A DNA stretch of 36,963 nucleotides, from positions 1 through 36,963 of the forward strand of contig ONAV01000021.1 of the NCBI GenBank assembly GCA_900315925.1, given 5' to 3'. Origin of the DNA: an uncultured Selenomonadales bacterium. Its GTDB lineage: Bacteria; Bacillota; Negativicutes; Acidaminococcales; Acidaminococcaceae. The translations under genes and the position numbers were made by a program. Below the pieces are notes generated by a model that was not told the DNA's origin, made no database searches, and worked only from the letters and a program-made list of their open reading frames with translations. Shown one piece after another: positions 1 through 7,684 of the stretch (position 1 is its first letter; every line of letters starts with the position of its first letter).

Positions 1-255
1 ATACTCCTTTTGCATGCCCTGTTTAATCAGTTGCCCCTGTATTTCAGGCAGTTTGGCAAAAACAACAAGGCCGGAGGTCTGCCGGTCCAGCCGGGAAACC
101 GGATGCAGGTTCAGTTGCCAGCCCTGCCGCTGATAATACCGGCTGATCTGGGCCGACAGTGTAGTTTCATCTTCTTTGGTTGTTGGGTGGACGAGGATGC
201 CGGGTGGTTTGTTAACAATCAGGAGCGCCTCGTCTTCATAACGGATGTCTAACAT
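1..255 (-). CDS. RluA-family pseudouridine synthase, N-terminal part (cut by window edge)
   Basis: Reading the minus strand from an ATG at 253-255 gives 85 codons running off the left edge. Residues 1-24 (MLDIRYEDEALLIVNKPPGI...) match the opening of the RluA/RluC/RluD catalytic domain. Residues 51-62, HPVSRLDRQTSG, are the family's HRLDxxTSG active-site motif, with Asp57 as the expected catalytic aspartate; LVVFAK follows as usual. These enzymes isomerise uridine to pseudouridine in rRNA or tRNA. There is no N-terminal S4 domain, so it starts directly at the catalytic domain, as in RluA/TruC-like members. A purine-rich GAAAGAAG lies about 10 bases upstream of the ATG. It is transcribed divergently from the cobalamin operon. 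The exact RNA target cannot be told from this fragment. Confidence 0.85.
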   Translation of the reverse strand, partial: MLDIRYEDEALLIVNKPPGILVHPTTKEDETTLSAQISRYYQRQGWQLNLHPVSRLDRQTSGLVVFAKLPEIQGQLIKQGMQKEY

Positions 256-328
256 AAAGCGTACACTTCTTTCAGACGGACTAATCAGTGTTTCCTTAAG
301 ACCGCTCTTTATCGTTTCGGACTTGTTT

Positions 329-357
329 AGGATAATTCTTCACATTTTAATATACAA
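329..357 (-). promoter_or_regulatory. Candidate sigma-70 promoter for the minus-strand pseudouridine synthase gene
   Basis: On the minus strand TTGTAT (357-352) is followed after 17 bases by TATCCT (334-329). Transcription would begin near 322 and leave a leader of about 65 bases before the ATG at 255. Spacing is ideal and the -35 is good, but the -10 is only moderate, so this is a candidate only. Confidence 0.35.
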
Positions 358-449
358 TACGAAATGATGAGGAAGCAAGGATTAAATTCAGTAAAGAATT
401 AATTTTTCAAAAACGTTACTATATTATGAAGAATTCCTTAACTTAAATA

Positions 450-478
450 TTGTAACAGGGCTGTAATTATGATATAAT
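450..478 (+). promoter_or_regulatory. Sigma-70 promoter of the cobalamin operon
   Basis: TTGTAA (450-455), 17 bases, then a perfect TATAAT (473-478). It sits just ahead of the cobalamin riboswitch, so a start near 485 would place the whole aptamer in the leader RNA. The leader to cbiD is then roughly 340 nt. Confidence 0.7.
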
Positions 479-504
479 TCATTAGCAATTGGTTACAATT
501 GAAT

Positions 505-615
505 ATGTCCGGGTGCTTTTCAGTTAAAAGGCAAGACGGTGAAATTCCGTCACGATCCCGTCGCTGTCAACAGTTTTTTGATTTCTGTCTACAGTCAGCA
601 ACCTGCCCGGATCAA
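505..615 (+). ncRNA. Cobalamin (B12) riboswitch aptamer
   Basis: The segment carries the conserved order of a cobalamin riboswitch. A closing stem TCCGGG (508-513) pairs with CCCGGA (606-611), and GGGTGC stands at the 5' side. A GACGG/CCGTC hairpin (535-539 with 547-551) encloses the GGTGAAATTCC box. Next come ATCCCGTCGCTGT (the B12-box region), an ACAG/CTGT side stem (570-588 area) and GTCAGCAACCTGCCCGG. It lies between a strong promoter and an intrinsic terminator ahead of cbiD, the usual place for feedback control of B12 synthesis genes. Stem assignments were made by eye; the exact ends and the distal kissing-loop hairpin are not resolved. Confidence 0.88.
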
Positions 616-702
616 CTGCACCGTAATCCACGAGCGATGGAAAAGGCGTAACGCATAGGCGCGGGAATATGGAATATGTTACTGCGCCATGGGTTAACTA
701 TG

Positions 703-736
703 AAGATTTCCGCCTGTGGATGCGGAAGTCTTTTTT
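703..736 (+). terminator. Intrinsic terminator, likely the riboswitch expression platform
   Basis: AAGATTTCCGC (703-713) pairs with GCGGAAGTCTT (722-732) through 11 positions with one G-U, loop CTGTGGAT, followed by a run of T (731-736). It lies between the aptamer and cbiD, so ligand-bound RNA probably favours this hairpin and stops transcription. A competing GGCGC/GCGCC hairpin (658-662 with 684-688) just upstream may take part in the switch. Confidence 0.75.
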
Positions 737-823
737 GTTATTTCGGAAACTGCTGATTCAGGCGCAGGTCAGTTTGTATTTGCGTTTGATCAGTGCTTTC
801 ATTAAGAAGGTGTTCGAATTAGT

Positions 824-2020
824 ATGGAACAGGATGTTGTTGTTTCCCAGGGCAAGCTCATGCGTCGGGGTTATACTACCGGCAGTTGTGCGGCAGCAGC
901 TTCCAAAGCTGCTGTGGTGATGCTTCTTTCCGGAGAAGAAACGGATACGATTAAGCTGGATACGCCGAAAGGAATCACCCTGACGCTGGATGTGCTGGAT
1001 ATTTTGCGCGGACCCGGTTTTGCCCGCTGCGCGATCCGTAAGGACAGCGGCGACGACCCGGACGATACGAACGGGACGCTGATTTATGCTACCGTATCTT
1101 CGTTGCATGCCGGGATTCCGGAAGAAGAACTTGTGATGCAGCCCCGTACCGCATCGGTGGAACAGTTGGACGACAGGGTTGAGATATGGGGAGGCATCGG
1201 TGTGGGGAAGGTGACGAAGCCGGGGCTGTCCTGCAAGGTTGGCGGTCCGGCTATCAATCCGGTACCGCGGAAGATGATCACCCAGGAAGTTCTGGCTGCC
1301 ATGAAACGGTATGGCTGTGACGAAACACTGCGTGTGGTGATATCCATTCCGGACGGTACTGCGATTGCTCCCAAAACTTTTAACCCCCGGCTGGGTATTG
1401 AGGGCGGTATTTCCGTTTTAGGTACCAGCGGGATTGTGGAACCTATGAGCGACCGTGCCCTGATCGACACGATGTATACGGAGATGGATTCCCGGAAGGC
1501 GAACGGGTATAAAGATTTATTGGTGTTCTTCGGTAATTACGGCGCCGATTTTACCCGGGATGAGATGAAGATTGATATCAGCACGGCGGTGACCTGCAGC
1601 AATTTTGTGGGCGAGCTGCTGGATTACGCGGTGTTACAAGGTTTTGAAAGCGTACTGATCATCGGTCATTCGGGTAAACTGATCAAACTGGCCCAGGGTG
1701 TCATGAACACGCACTCCAAATACGCGGACTGCCGTTCGGAATTTCTGGCATTGCAGGCTATGTTCCACGGAGCAAGCCTTGCCGTGGGAAGAGAGATTTA
1801 TCAGGCCCTGACTACAGACGAAATGACGAAGATCCTGAAACGGGAAGGACTATTTGAAGCCGTGATGGAAGAGGCAGCCCGGAAAATTGATTTCTATATG
1901 CAGAAACGGGTGCACGGAAAGTTGAAGACGGGAGCAATCCTGTTTTCCAATGTGTATGGAATCTTAGGGGAAACTGCGGGTGCGGAAGAACTGTTAAAAT
2001 TGCATCAGAACAACGCCTGA
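824..2020 (+). CDS. cbiD: Cobalt-precorrin-5B C1-methyltransferase CbiD
   Basis: CbiD methylates C1 of cobalt-precorrin-5B with S-adenosylmethionine, a step of the oxygen-independent corrin pathway. The 398-residue product opens with the family signature RRGYTTGSCAAAASKAA (residues 14-30). It continues with IRKDSGDDPDDTNG (71-84), GGIGVGKVTKPGL (123-135) and a GHSGKLIKLAQGVMNTHSK segment near residue 282. This fold is unrelated to the other corrin methyltransferases. AAGAAGG lies 13 bases before the ATG at 824, rather far; an internal ATG (860) would still keep the TTGSC motif and is a possible start. It is the first gene behind the cobalamin riboswitch. The next gene begins about 60 bases later in the same direction. 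Confidence 0.95.
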   Translation: MEQDVVVSQGKLMRRGYTTGSCAAAASKAAVVMLLSGEETDTIKLDTPKGITLTLDVLDILRGPGFARCAIRKDSGDDPDDTNGTLIYATVSSLHAGIPEEELVMQPRTASVEQLDDRVEIWGGIGVGKVTKPGLSCKVGGPAINPVPRKMITQEVLAAMKRYGCDETLRVVISIPDGTAIAPKTFNPRLGIEGGISVLGTSGIVEPMSDRALIDTMYTEMDSRKANGYKDLLVFFGNYGADFTRDEMKIDISTAVTCSNFVGELLDYAVLQGFESVLIIGHSGKLIKLAQGVMNTHSKYADCRSEFLALQAMFHGASLAVGREIYQALTTDEMTKILKREGLFEAVMEEAARKIDFYMQKRVHGKLKTGAILFSNVYGILGETAGAEELLKLHQNNA

Positions 2021-2083
2021 CGTAAAGTCTGATGAAAATTAAGAGGTTATTAAAATTTGCAAGCGATAAAGGAGAAGCATGGT

Positions 2084-2785
2084 ATGAAAGGTAAATTGTA
2101 CAGTGTTGGCGTTGGCCCCGGCGATCCGGAACTGATGACCCTGAAAGCGGTCCGGCTGATTAAAGAATGCGATGTGCTGGCGATTCCCCAGGGTGACAGT
2201 GATGTGTTAGTCGCTAAAAATATTGTGGAAGGAATCGTCGACCTGAGCAAAAAGGAACAGCTTTTGGTTTATATGCCGATGGTAAAGGATCATGACATTA
2301 TATCCAAAGCTCATCAGAAAGGCGCGGATGATATTATTAAGTATCTGGACCAGGGCAAGAACGTGGTGTTTATTACATTGGGATGCCCCACTGTTTACGC
2401 TACCTGTATCTATGTACACAAACTGGTACTGAAGGCCGGTTACGAAGCATTGCTGGTTCCCGGTGTAACCAGTTTCTGTGCCGTTGCTGCCAAACTGAAT
2501 GTTTCCCTTTGTGAAAAAGCGGAACCGCTGATTATTTTACCGGGCAGTTACAAAGAATCAAGCCGGTTCTTAGACCAGCCCGGAAATAAGATTCTGATGA
2601 AATCCGCCAGCGAAATCGGCAGGGTCCGGGATGAACTGAAAGACCGCGGGCTTCTGAAACATGCGCAGATGATTGAGAATTGCGGTCTTCCCGGAGAAAC
2701 GATATATAAAGATTTGAACAAGGTTGATGATAAGAGCAGTTATTTTTCTGTGATACTGGTAAAGGAAAAGGAGTTTGAACAGTAA
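2084..2785 (+). CDS. cbiL: Cobalt-factor II (precorrin-2) C20-methyltransferase CbiL
   Basis: CbiL adds the C20 methyl group to cobalt-factor II, the first committed methylation of the anaerobic pathway. The ATG at 2084 is chosen over a TTG at 2057 because AAAGGAG (2068-2074) sits 9 bases before it; this gives 233 residues, normal for the family. GVGPGDPELMTLKA (9-22) is the N-terminal SAM-binding loop of the SUMT/corrin methyltransferase superfamily. VPGVTSFCAVAA (near residue 125) is the second conserved loop. Around residue 100 the usual GDP-type motif reads LGCPTVYAT, with Cys in place of Asp. The stop overlaps the start of cbiF by one base (TAATG), suggesting translational coupling. Confidence 0.93.
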   Translation: MKGKLYSVGVGPGDPELMTLKAVRLIKECDVLAIPQGDSDVLVAKNIVEGIVDLSKKEQLLVYMPMVKDHDIISKAHQKGADDIIKYLDQGKNVVFITLGCPTVYATCIYVHKLVLKAGYEALLVPGVTSFCAVAAKLNVSLCEKAEPLIILPGSYKESSRFLDQPGNKILMKSASEIGRVRDELKDRGLLKHAQMIENCGLPGETIYKDLNKVDDKSSYFSVILVKEKEFEQ

Positions 2786-3594
2786 TGATCTATTTTATCG
2801 GAGCAGGTCCCGGAGCAGCGGATTTAATTACGGTTCGCGGTAAAGAACTGCTGGAAAAGGCAGACATGATTATTTACGCCGGTTCTTTGGTGAATCCGGC
2901 TTTGCTGGACTATGCCAAACCTGAGTGTGAGATTCTGAACAGCGCGGTCATGACGTTGGAAGAAGTGATTGCCGCCATGGTTCCGGCTGCCCAGGAAGGC
3001 AAACTGGTAGTGCGTCTGCATACAGGGGATCCCAGCGTATACGGCGCCCACAGGGAACAGATGGATCTTCTGAAAAGTTATAATCTCGATTTTGAAATTG
3101 TGCCCGGTGTCAGTTCCTTCTGCGCGGCAGCGGCTTCGCTGAAAGCGGAATATACACTGCCCGACGTCAGCCAGTCTGTGATTATTACCCGGATGGAAGG
3201 CCGGACCGGAGTTCCTCCGAAACAAAAGATTAAAGATTACGCAAAACATCATGCGACCATGGTCATCTTCCTCAGCGCCGGCATGCTGGATAAGCTGCAG
3301 AAAGAACTGATCAGCGGCGGGTATGGCCCGGACGAACCGGCTGCTATCGTTTACAAGGCTTCCTGGCCGGATGAAAAGGTGCTGCACTGTACGGTCGGTA
3401 CCATTGCAGAAACGGCAGCGGCCAATAATGTCAAGAATCTGGCTTTGATTACCGTAGGCGGTTTCCTGGGTTCTGCGTATGAACGCAGCGAACTGTACAA
3501 TCCAACCTTTGAAACCGGATTCCGAAAGGCTGATGCCAGCAAACTGCAGATTAAACCGGTAACCAAAACGCATCACAAACCGGATAAGAAATGA
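2785..3594 (+). CDS. cbiF: Cobalt-precorrin-4 C11-methyltransferase CbiF
   Basis: CbiF transfers the C11 methyl group to cobalt-precorrin-4. The 269-residue product begins MIYFIGAGPGAADLITVRG, the SAM-binding glycine loop, followed by YAGSLVNPALL (31-41), typical of CbiF/CobM. LHTGDPSVYGA (78-88) and PGVSSFCAAAA (107-117) are the remaining superfamily motifs. The ATG shares one base with the cbiL stop. The last ~20 residues are lysine/histidine-rich and look like a non-conserved tail. About 90 bases without any clear signal separate it from cbiG. Confidence 0.95.
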   Translation: MIYFIGAGPGAADLITVRGKELLEKADMIIYAGSLVNPALLDYAKPECEILNSAVMTLEEVIAAMVPAAQEGKLVVRLHTGDPSVYGAHREQMDLLKSYNLDFEIVPGVSSFCAAAASLKAEYTLPDVSQSVIITRMEGRTGVPPKQKIKDYAKHHATMVIFLSAGMLDKLQKELISGGYGPDEPAAIVYKASWPDEKVLHCTVGTIAETAAANNVKNLALITVGGFLGSAYERSELYNPTFETGFRKADASKLQIKPVTKTHHKPDKK

Positions 3595-3682
3595 TCACAG
3601 CGCAATCATTTTGTTTGCGTTTCCTGTAGTAGTGTATCCTGTTTAACAGGGTTATGTTGCTATTGATTTTTGGTAAATTGAT

Positions 3683-4729
3683 ATGAATGCCATCGTTTTT
3701 TCGTTTACCCGGAATGGGGCAAAAATCAGTTTAAAACTGCAAAAATATCTGGATTCCTGCGGATTTACGACGGAGATATTTACAACCCGGCGCTACAGGG
3801 ATTTGGATCCGGCGTTAAAGGAAATTGGTCCTTCGCTGCAGTTAATGTGCAAAGAGGCCTTTCCACTGTGCCGCCTGATGGTGTTTATCGGCGCGACGGG
3901 GATTGCCATCCGCAGTATTGCTCCTTATATCCGCAGCAAAACCAAAGACCCGGCGGTGATTTCCATCGATGAACAGGGGAAGTTTGTCATTCCGCTGCTT
4001 TCGGGTCATATTGGCGGCGCGAATGGGCTGGCTGCGGGGATTGCTGCTTTTTTGAAAGCGGTTCCCGTAATTACTACGGCAACGGATGTGAATGACCTGT
4101 TTGCTGTAGATGAATGGGCAGCCCGTCATAACATGTCTATTTATAACATGCAGAGCGCCAAAACCTTCGCCTCTAATCTGGTAGATTGCAAAAAGGTGGG
4201 GGTCAAGAGTGAATTTCCAATCAGGGGCCCGCTTCCGAAAGGGCTGGTTCTGGCGGAAGACGGACCTGTCGGCTTGGCAATTTCTCTGCGAAAGTCAGTA
4301 CAGCCTTTTGTTGAGACGGTTGTACTGCGTCCCCGTATTCTTCATCTGGGCATCGGGTGCCGCAGGGGTACCCCAAAGGATAACATTGAAGAACTGGTCA
4401 TACAGGAACTTAAGAAGCTGAAAGTAACGATGAGCGTGGTGAAAGGGATAGCATCCATTGATGTTAAAAAAGACGAGGAAGGTTTGCTGTCTTTTGCCGA
4501 AGAAAATGCATTCCCCATCCGTTTTTATTCTGCAGAAGAGTTAAATGCTGTAGAAGGCGATTTTACGCCCTCTGCTTTTGTGGCCAAAACGGTGGGTGTG
4601 GACAATGTCTGTGAAAGAGCGGCGGTATTGGACAGCGGCGGAGGTAAACTGTTATTGCGCAAGACTGGCCGTAACGGAGTGACGCTGGCCATTGCGGCAG
4701 AAGAGTATGTGGTGGATTTTAATGTTTAA
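3683..4729 (+). CDS. cbiG: Cobalt-precorrin-5A hydrolase CbiG
   Basis: CbiG opens the delta-lactone ring of cobalt-precorrin-5A and releases acetaldehyde, leading to ring contraction. The 348-residue protein has the N-terminal CbiG signature GATGIAIRSIAPYI (70-83) and PLLSGHIGGANGLA (104-117), then a linker. The C-terminal CbiG domain starts near residue 215 (LHLGIGCRRGTP...) and includes SIDVKKDEEGLLSFA. It is not fused to a methyltransferase, unlike in some Firmicutes. Ribosome binding is weak (GGTAA about 7 bases ahead of the ATG). It lies between cbiF and cbiH, whose products act directly before it in the pathway. Confidence 0.94.
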   Translation: MNAIVFSFTRNGAKISLKLQKYLDSCGFTTEIFTTRRYRDLDPALKEIGPSLQLMCKEAFPLCRLMVFIGATGIAIRSIAPYIRSKTKDPAVISIDEQGKFVIPLLSGHIGGANGLAAGIAAFLKAVPVITTATDVNDLFAVDEWAARHNMSIYNMQSAKTFASNLVDCKKVGVKSEFPIRGPLPKGLVLAEDGPVGLAISLRKSVQPFVETVVLRPRILHLGIGCRRGTPKDNIEELVIQELKKLKVTMSVVKGIASIDVKKDEEGLLSFAEENAFPIRFYSAEELNAVEGDFTPSAFVAKTVGVDNVCERAAVLDSGGGKLLLRKTGRNGVTLAIAAEEYVVDFNV

Positions 4730-4757
4730 TATCTTATAATTATCAAAGGAGCACAAA

Positions 4758-5492
4758 ATGTCAGCTAAAATTTATGTAGTTAGCTTGGGCCCCGGCGGCA
4801 AGGAACAAATGACAGATCGCGCAATCAAAGCACTGGAGACCTGTGATGTCATTACGGGGTATAATGTGTATGTAAATCTGATCAAAGACGAGTTTCCGGG
4901 CAAACGGTTTGTTTCCAACGGTATGCGTAAGGAAGTGGACCGGTGCAAAGCGACGCTGGAAGAAGCACTGAAAGGGCAGACTGTAGCCATTATCAGCAGC
5001 GGCGATGCCGGCGTGTACGGCATGGCCGGTATCATGTGCGAGGTAGCTGCCGATTATCCGGATGTAGATATTGAAGTGATTCCCGGCGTAACAGCAGCCT
5101 GTTCCGGTGCTGCGCTGCTGGGCGCTCCGTTGATCTGTGATTTTTGTCTTATCTCGTTAAGTGATCTTCTGACACCATGGGAAAAAATCGAAAAACGTTT
5201 GGACTGTGCTTCCCAGGCAGATTTCTGTATTGCCATTTATAATCCCAGAAGCCACAAGCGGAAAGATTATCTGAAGAAGGCCTGCGATATCATGCTGAAA
5301 AACCAGAGCGGCGACATCCCCTGCGGTATTGTGCATAATATCGGGCGGGAAGGGGAATCGTACGAACTGACCACGTTAAAAGAACTGGGAGATAACGAGA
5401 ATGTCGATATGTTCTCTACGGTTATCATCGGTAATTCCCAGAGCAAGGTGATTAACGGACGGATTGTAACGCCCCGGGGTTATCATTTATGA
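4758..5492 (+). CDS. cbiH: Cobalt-factor III C17-methyltransferase CbiH
   Basis: CbiH methylates C17 and drives ring contraction of cobalt-factor III. AAAGGAG (4745-4751) lies 6 bases before the ATG. The 244-residue product shows the SAM loop SLGPGGKEQMTDRA (9-22), GYNVYVNLI (34-42) typical of CbiH/CobJ, SSGDAGVYGMAG (80-91) and VIPGVTAACSGAALLGAPL. IYNPRSHKRKDYL in the C-terminal half is also characteristic. No ferredoxin or CbiG fusion is present. Its TGA overlaps the cbiJ start by four bases (ATGA). Confidence 0.95.
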   Translation: MSAKIYVVSLGPGGKEQMTDRAIKALETCDVITGYNVYVNLIKDEFPGKRFVSNGMRKEVDRCKATLEEALKGQTVAIISSGDAGVYGMAGIMCEVAADYPDVDIEVIPGVTAACSGAALLGAPLICDFCLISLSDLLTPWEKIEKRLDCASQADFCIAIYNPRSHKRKDYLKKACDIMLKNQSGDIPCGIVHNIGREGESYELTTLKELGDNENVDMFSTVIIGNSQSKVINGRIVTPRGYHL

Positions 5493-6250
5493 AACGAAAA
5501 GTCTGGCTCATCGCCGGAACGATAGAAGGAAGAAAAATTGCTGACGCATTGGCTGCCCTGCAGGTAGATGTTTATGTCTCTGTTGCTACGGCATACGGTG
5601 CGTCTTTGTATCCTGAAAATCCGTTTATCCACGTGCAGACGAAACGCATGACCTTTGCGGATATGTGTGCGTTTTTGCGTGAAGTACAGCCGGATCTGGT
5701 GCTGGATTCAACCCATCCCTATGCGGTAGTGGTTACGGAAACCATACAGAAAGCCTGCAGAGAGACAGGATTTCCCTATAAACGGATGCTGCGGCCTGCC
5801 AGCGAACACCCGGGCTGTATCACAGTGAAGGATTTCGGGGAAGCCATCGAAATATTGAGCGGTACGGAAGGCCCCGTGTTTTTAACTACCGGCAGCAAGA
5901 ATCTGGTTGACTTTACCCGGCTTCCCGACTATGCGGAACGGATTACCTGCCGGATCTTACCTTTGCGTGACTCGCTGGACAACGCGCTGAATCTTGGCTA
6001 CAAGCCGGCGCAGATTATCTGTATGCAGGGGCCCTTTGCCAAAGATTTGAACATAGCCATGTTCCGGCGTGCCGGTGCAAAGTTTATTGTTTCCAAAGAT
6101 TCCGGTAAAGCCGGAGGCTTTGAAGATAAGCTGGAAGCGGCGGCCGAAGTGGGAGCCAAGCTGATTTTGATTGACAGAAATCCCGAAACCGGCGAAGATC
6201 TGGAACAGGTGCTGGCGGAACTGAAAGAAAAATTCAGTACTGGCCAATAA
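5489..6250 (+). CDS. cbiJ: Cobalt-precorrin-6A reductase CbiJ
   Basis: CbiJ reduces cobalt-precorrin-6A to 6B using NADH. The 253-residue protein has the N-terminal dinucleotide-binding stretch VWLIAGTIEGRKIA (5-18), the conserved VLDSTHPYAVVVTE (71-84), LTTGSKNL, MQGPF and the C-terminal IVSKDSGKAGGFEDKLEAA block, all typical of CbiJ/CobK. The start overlaps the cbiH stop by four bases, so the two are probably translationally coupled. About 110 bases follow before cbiET. Confidence 0.94.
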   Translation: MKRKVWLIAGTIEGRKIADALAALQVDVYVSVATAYGASLYPENPFIHVQTKRMTFADMCAFLREVQPDLVLDSTHPYAVVVTETIQKACRETGFPYKRMLRPASEHPGCITVKDFGEAIEILSGTEGPVFLTTGSKNLVDFTRLPDYAERITCRILPLRDSLDNALNLGYKPAQIICMQGPFAKDLNIAMFRRAGAKFIVSKDSGKAGGFEDKLEAAAEVGAKLILIDRNPETGEDLEQVLAELKEKFSTGQ

Positions 6251-6361
6251 ATCAATTGCTTTTTGTAATCGGAACGTTTGACGTTGCTTGAATAATAGAG
6301 AAGATGTCTGAAAGTTGCAGGTTACGTTAATAGTTGTTTGTGTAAGATGAGGAGACGGTTC

Positions 6362-7573
6362 ATGCTGAAAGTGAATGTAATCGGAATCGGACCCGGCAAT
6401 CCGGATCTTCTGACAGGAGAGGCCCGGAAAGCCATTGCCAAAAGTACGATTCTGGCCGGGGATAAACGGATGGTAGGTCAGTTCGGCAGCGGGAAAAAAG
6501 TCTGTCCGACGATCAAACTCGCGGAGCTGGCAGAAGTGGCTGCAAACGCGGATGCAGAGAAGGATGTGTTAGGCATTCTGGTTTCCGGCGACGTGGGCTT
6601 TTTCAGTCTGGCAAAAACCATTGCCGGCAAACTGCCTCAGTGTGAAGTAAAACGCTTTTGCGGGATCAGCAGTCTGGTCTATTTCGCTTCCCGGCTGCAG
6701 ATGTCCTGGGACGATGCGAAGATTATCAGCATGCATGGAAGGCAGCAGAATCTGGTTTCTGCTGTTTTGCAATATAAAAAAGTCTTTTCCCTGACCGGCG
6801 GGGATAATTCCCCCCAGGAATTGTGCCGGCAGTTGTGTGAACAGGGGCTGGGTGAAGTGACGGTTCACGTTGGCTCCAACCTGTCTTATCCGGATGAAAA
6901 AATCGTAACCGGTACAGCGGAAGAAATCGCGGAAGGGAATTTTCCGTCCCTGTCTGTAATGATGATCTTAAATGAAAAGGCAGGCGGACCGTTGCGGCAG
7001 GGCGTGCACGGTCTGGATGACAGCCTGTTCCTCCGGGGCAAGGCGCCCATGACCAAACAGGAAATCCGCGCGGTTTCCATTTCCAAATTGCAACCGCGCC
7101 CGGACGACATTATTTACGATATCGGAGCGGGTACCGGTTCGTGCTCTGTGGAACTGGCCCTGCAGGCGCCCCTGGGGAAACTGTATGCCTTTGAAATGAA
7201 GGAAGACGCACTGGAACTTCTGCGTTTAAATAAAGAGCGGTTCCACTGCGACAATATGGAAATTGTGGCAGGGGAAGCGTCGGAAGAAATTGATAAGACT
7301 CCGGCGCCGGACTGTGTATTCATCGGCGGCAGCAGCGGGAATATGGTGAAGATGCTGGACAGCCTGTATGCCCGTAATGCGGCATGCCGTATTGTAATCA
7401 ACGTGATTGCATTGGAAACACTTTGCACGGTTGTTGATTATTACAAAGAAAAACCGGATTATGATTTGGATGTAGTGAATATTGCATCGGCTTATAACAA
7501 AAAGCTGGGAAGGTATAACCTGATGATGGCGCAAAATCCGATTTACATAATTACGGCTGTGAAAAAAGCGTAA
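6362..7573 (+). CDS. cbiET: Fused cobalt-precorrin-7 C5-methyltransferase CbiE / cobalt-precorrin-6B C15-methyltransferase (decarboxylating) CbiT
   Basis: One 403-residue protein joins two enzymes, as in CobL. Residues 1-205 are CbiE: VNVIGIGPGNPDLLTGEA (4-21) and the GDP-loop equivalent SGDVGFFSL (75-83). Residues 215-403 are CbiT: SLFLRGKAPMTKQEIRA (221-237) and the class-I methyltransferase motif IYDIGAGTGSCSVELA (251-266), then FIGGSSGNM. CbiT methylates C15 and removes the C12 acetate carboxyl; CbiE methylates C5. The ATG at 6362 is preferred over 6338 because TGAGGAGA (6348-6355) is spaced for it and the next residues enter the conserved strand at once. It sits between cbiJ and cbiA, in pathway order apart from cbiC. 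Confidence 0.94.
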   Translation: MLKVNVIGIGPGNPDLLTGEARKAIAKSTILAGDKRMVGQFGSGKKVCPTIKLAELAEVAANADAEKDVLGILVSGDVGFFSLAKTIAGKLPQCEVKRFCGISSLVYFASRLQMSWDDAKIISMHGRQQNLVSAVLQYKKVFSLTGGDNSPQELCRQLCEQGLGEVTVHVGSNLSYPDEKIVTGTAEEIAEGNFPSLSVMMILNEKAGGPLRQGVHGLDDSLFLRGKAPMTKQEIRAVSISKLQPRPDDIIYDIGAGTGSCSVELALQAPLGKLYAFEMKEDALELLRLNKERFHCDNMEIVAGEASEEIDKTPAPDCVFIGGSSGNMVKMLDSLYARNAACRIVINVIALETLCTVVDYYKEKPDYDLDVVNIASAYNKKLGRYNLMMAQNPIYIITAVKKA

Positions 7574-7684
7574 GCAGGACGAACGTGACGGATTCAAATG
7601 CGGAAAGGCGTGAGCCGTTGCTGTATGCAGGCGCGTTTGTATCTACTAGTGTTCAATAAATGTGTTCAGGAAGGGGGAAGGAAA

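Noticed and set aside
10-252. Plus-strand open frame of 80 codons at the left edge
   Set aside because: The opposite strand encodes a clear RluA active-site motif over the same bases; the plus frame is its shadow.
669-920. Plus-strand open frame of 83 codons ahead of cbiD
   Set aside because: It spans the riboswitch terminator and overlaps the conserved start of cbiD in another frame; no family resemblance.
2824-3576. Minus-strand open frame of 250 codons inside cbiF
   Set aside because: Antisense to an unmistakable CbiF; Arg/His/Phe-rich composition is typical of a shadow frame.
6278-6306. TTGACG in the cbiJ-cbiET gap as a promoter -35
   Set aside because: No acceptable -10 at 16-18 bases; the nearby AATAAT is only 7 bases away.
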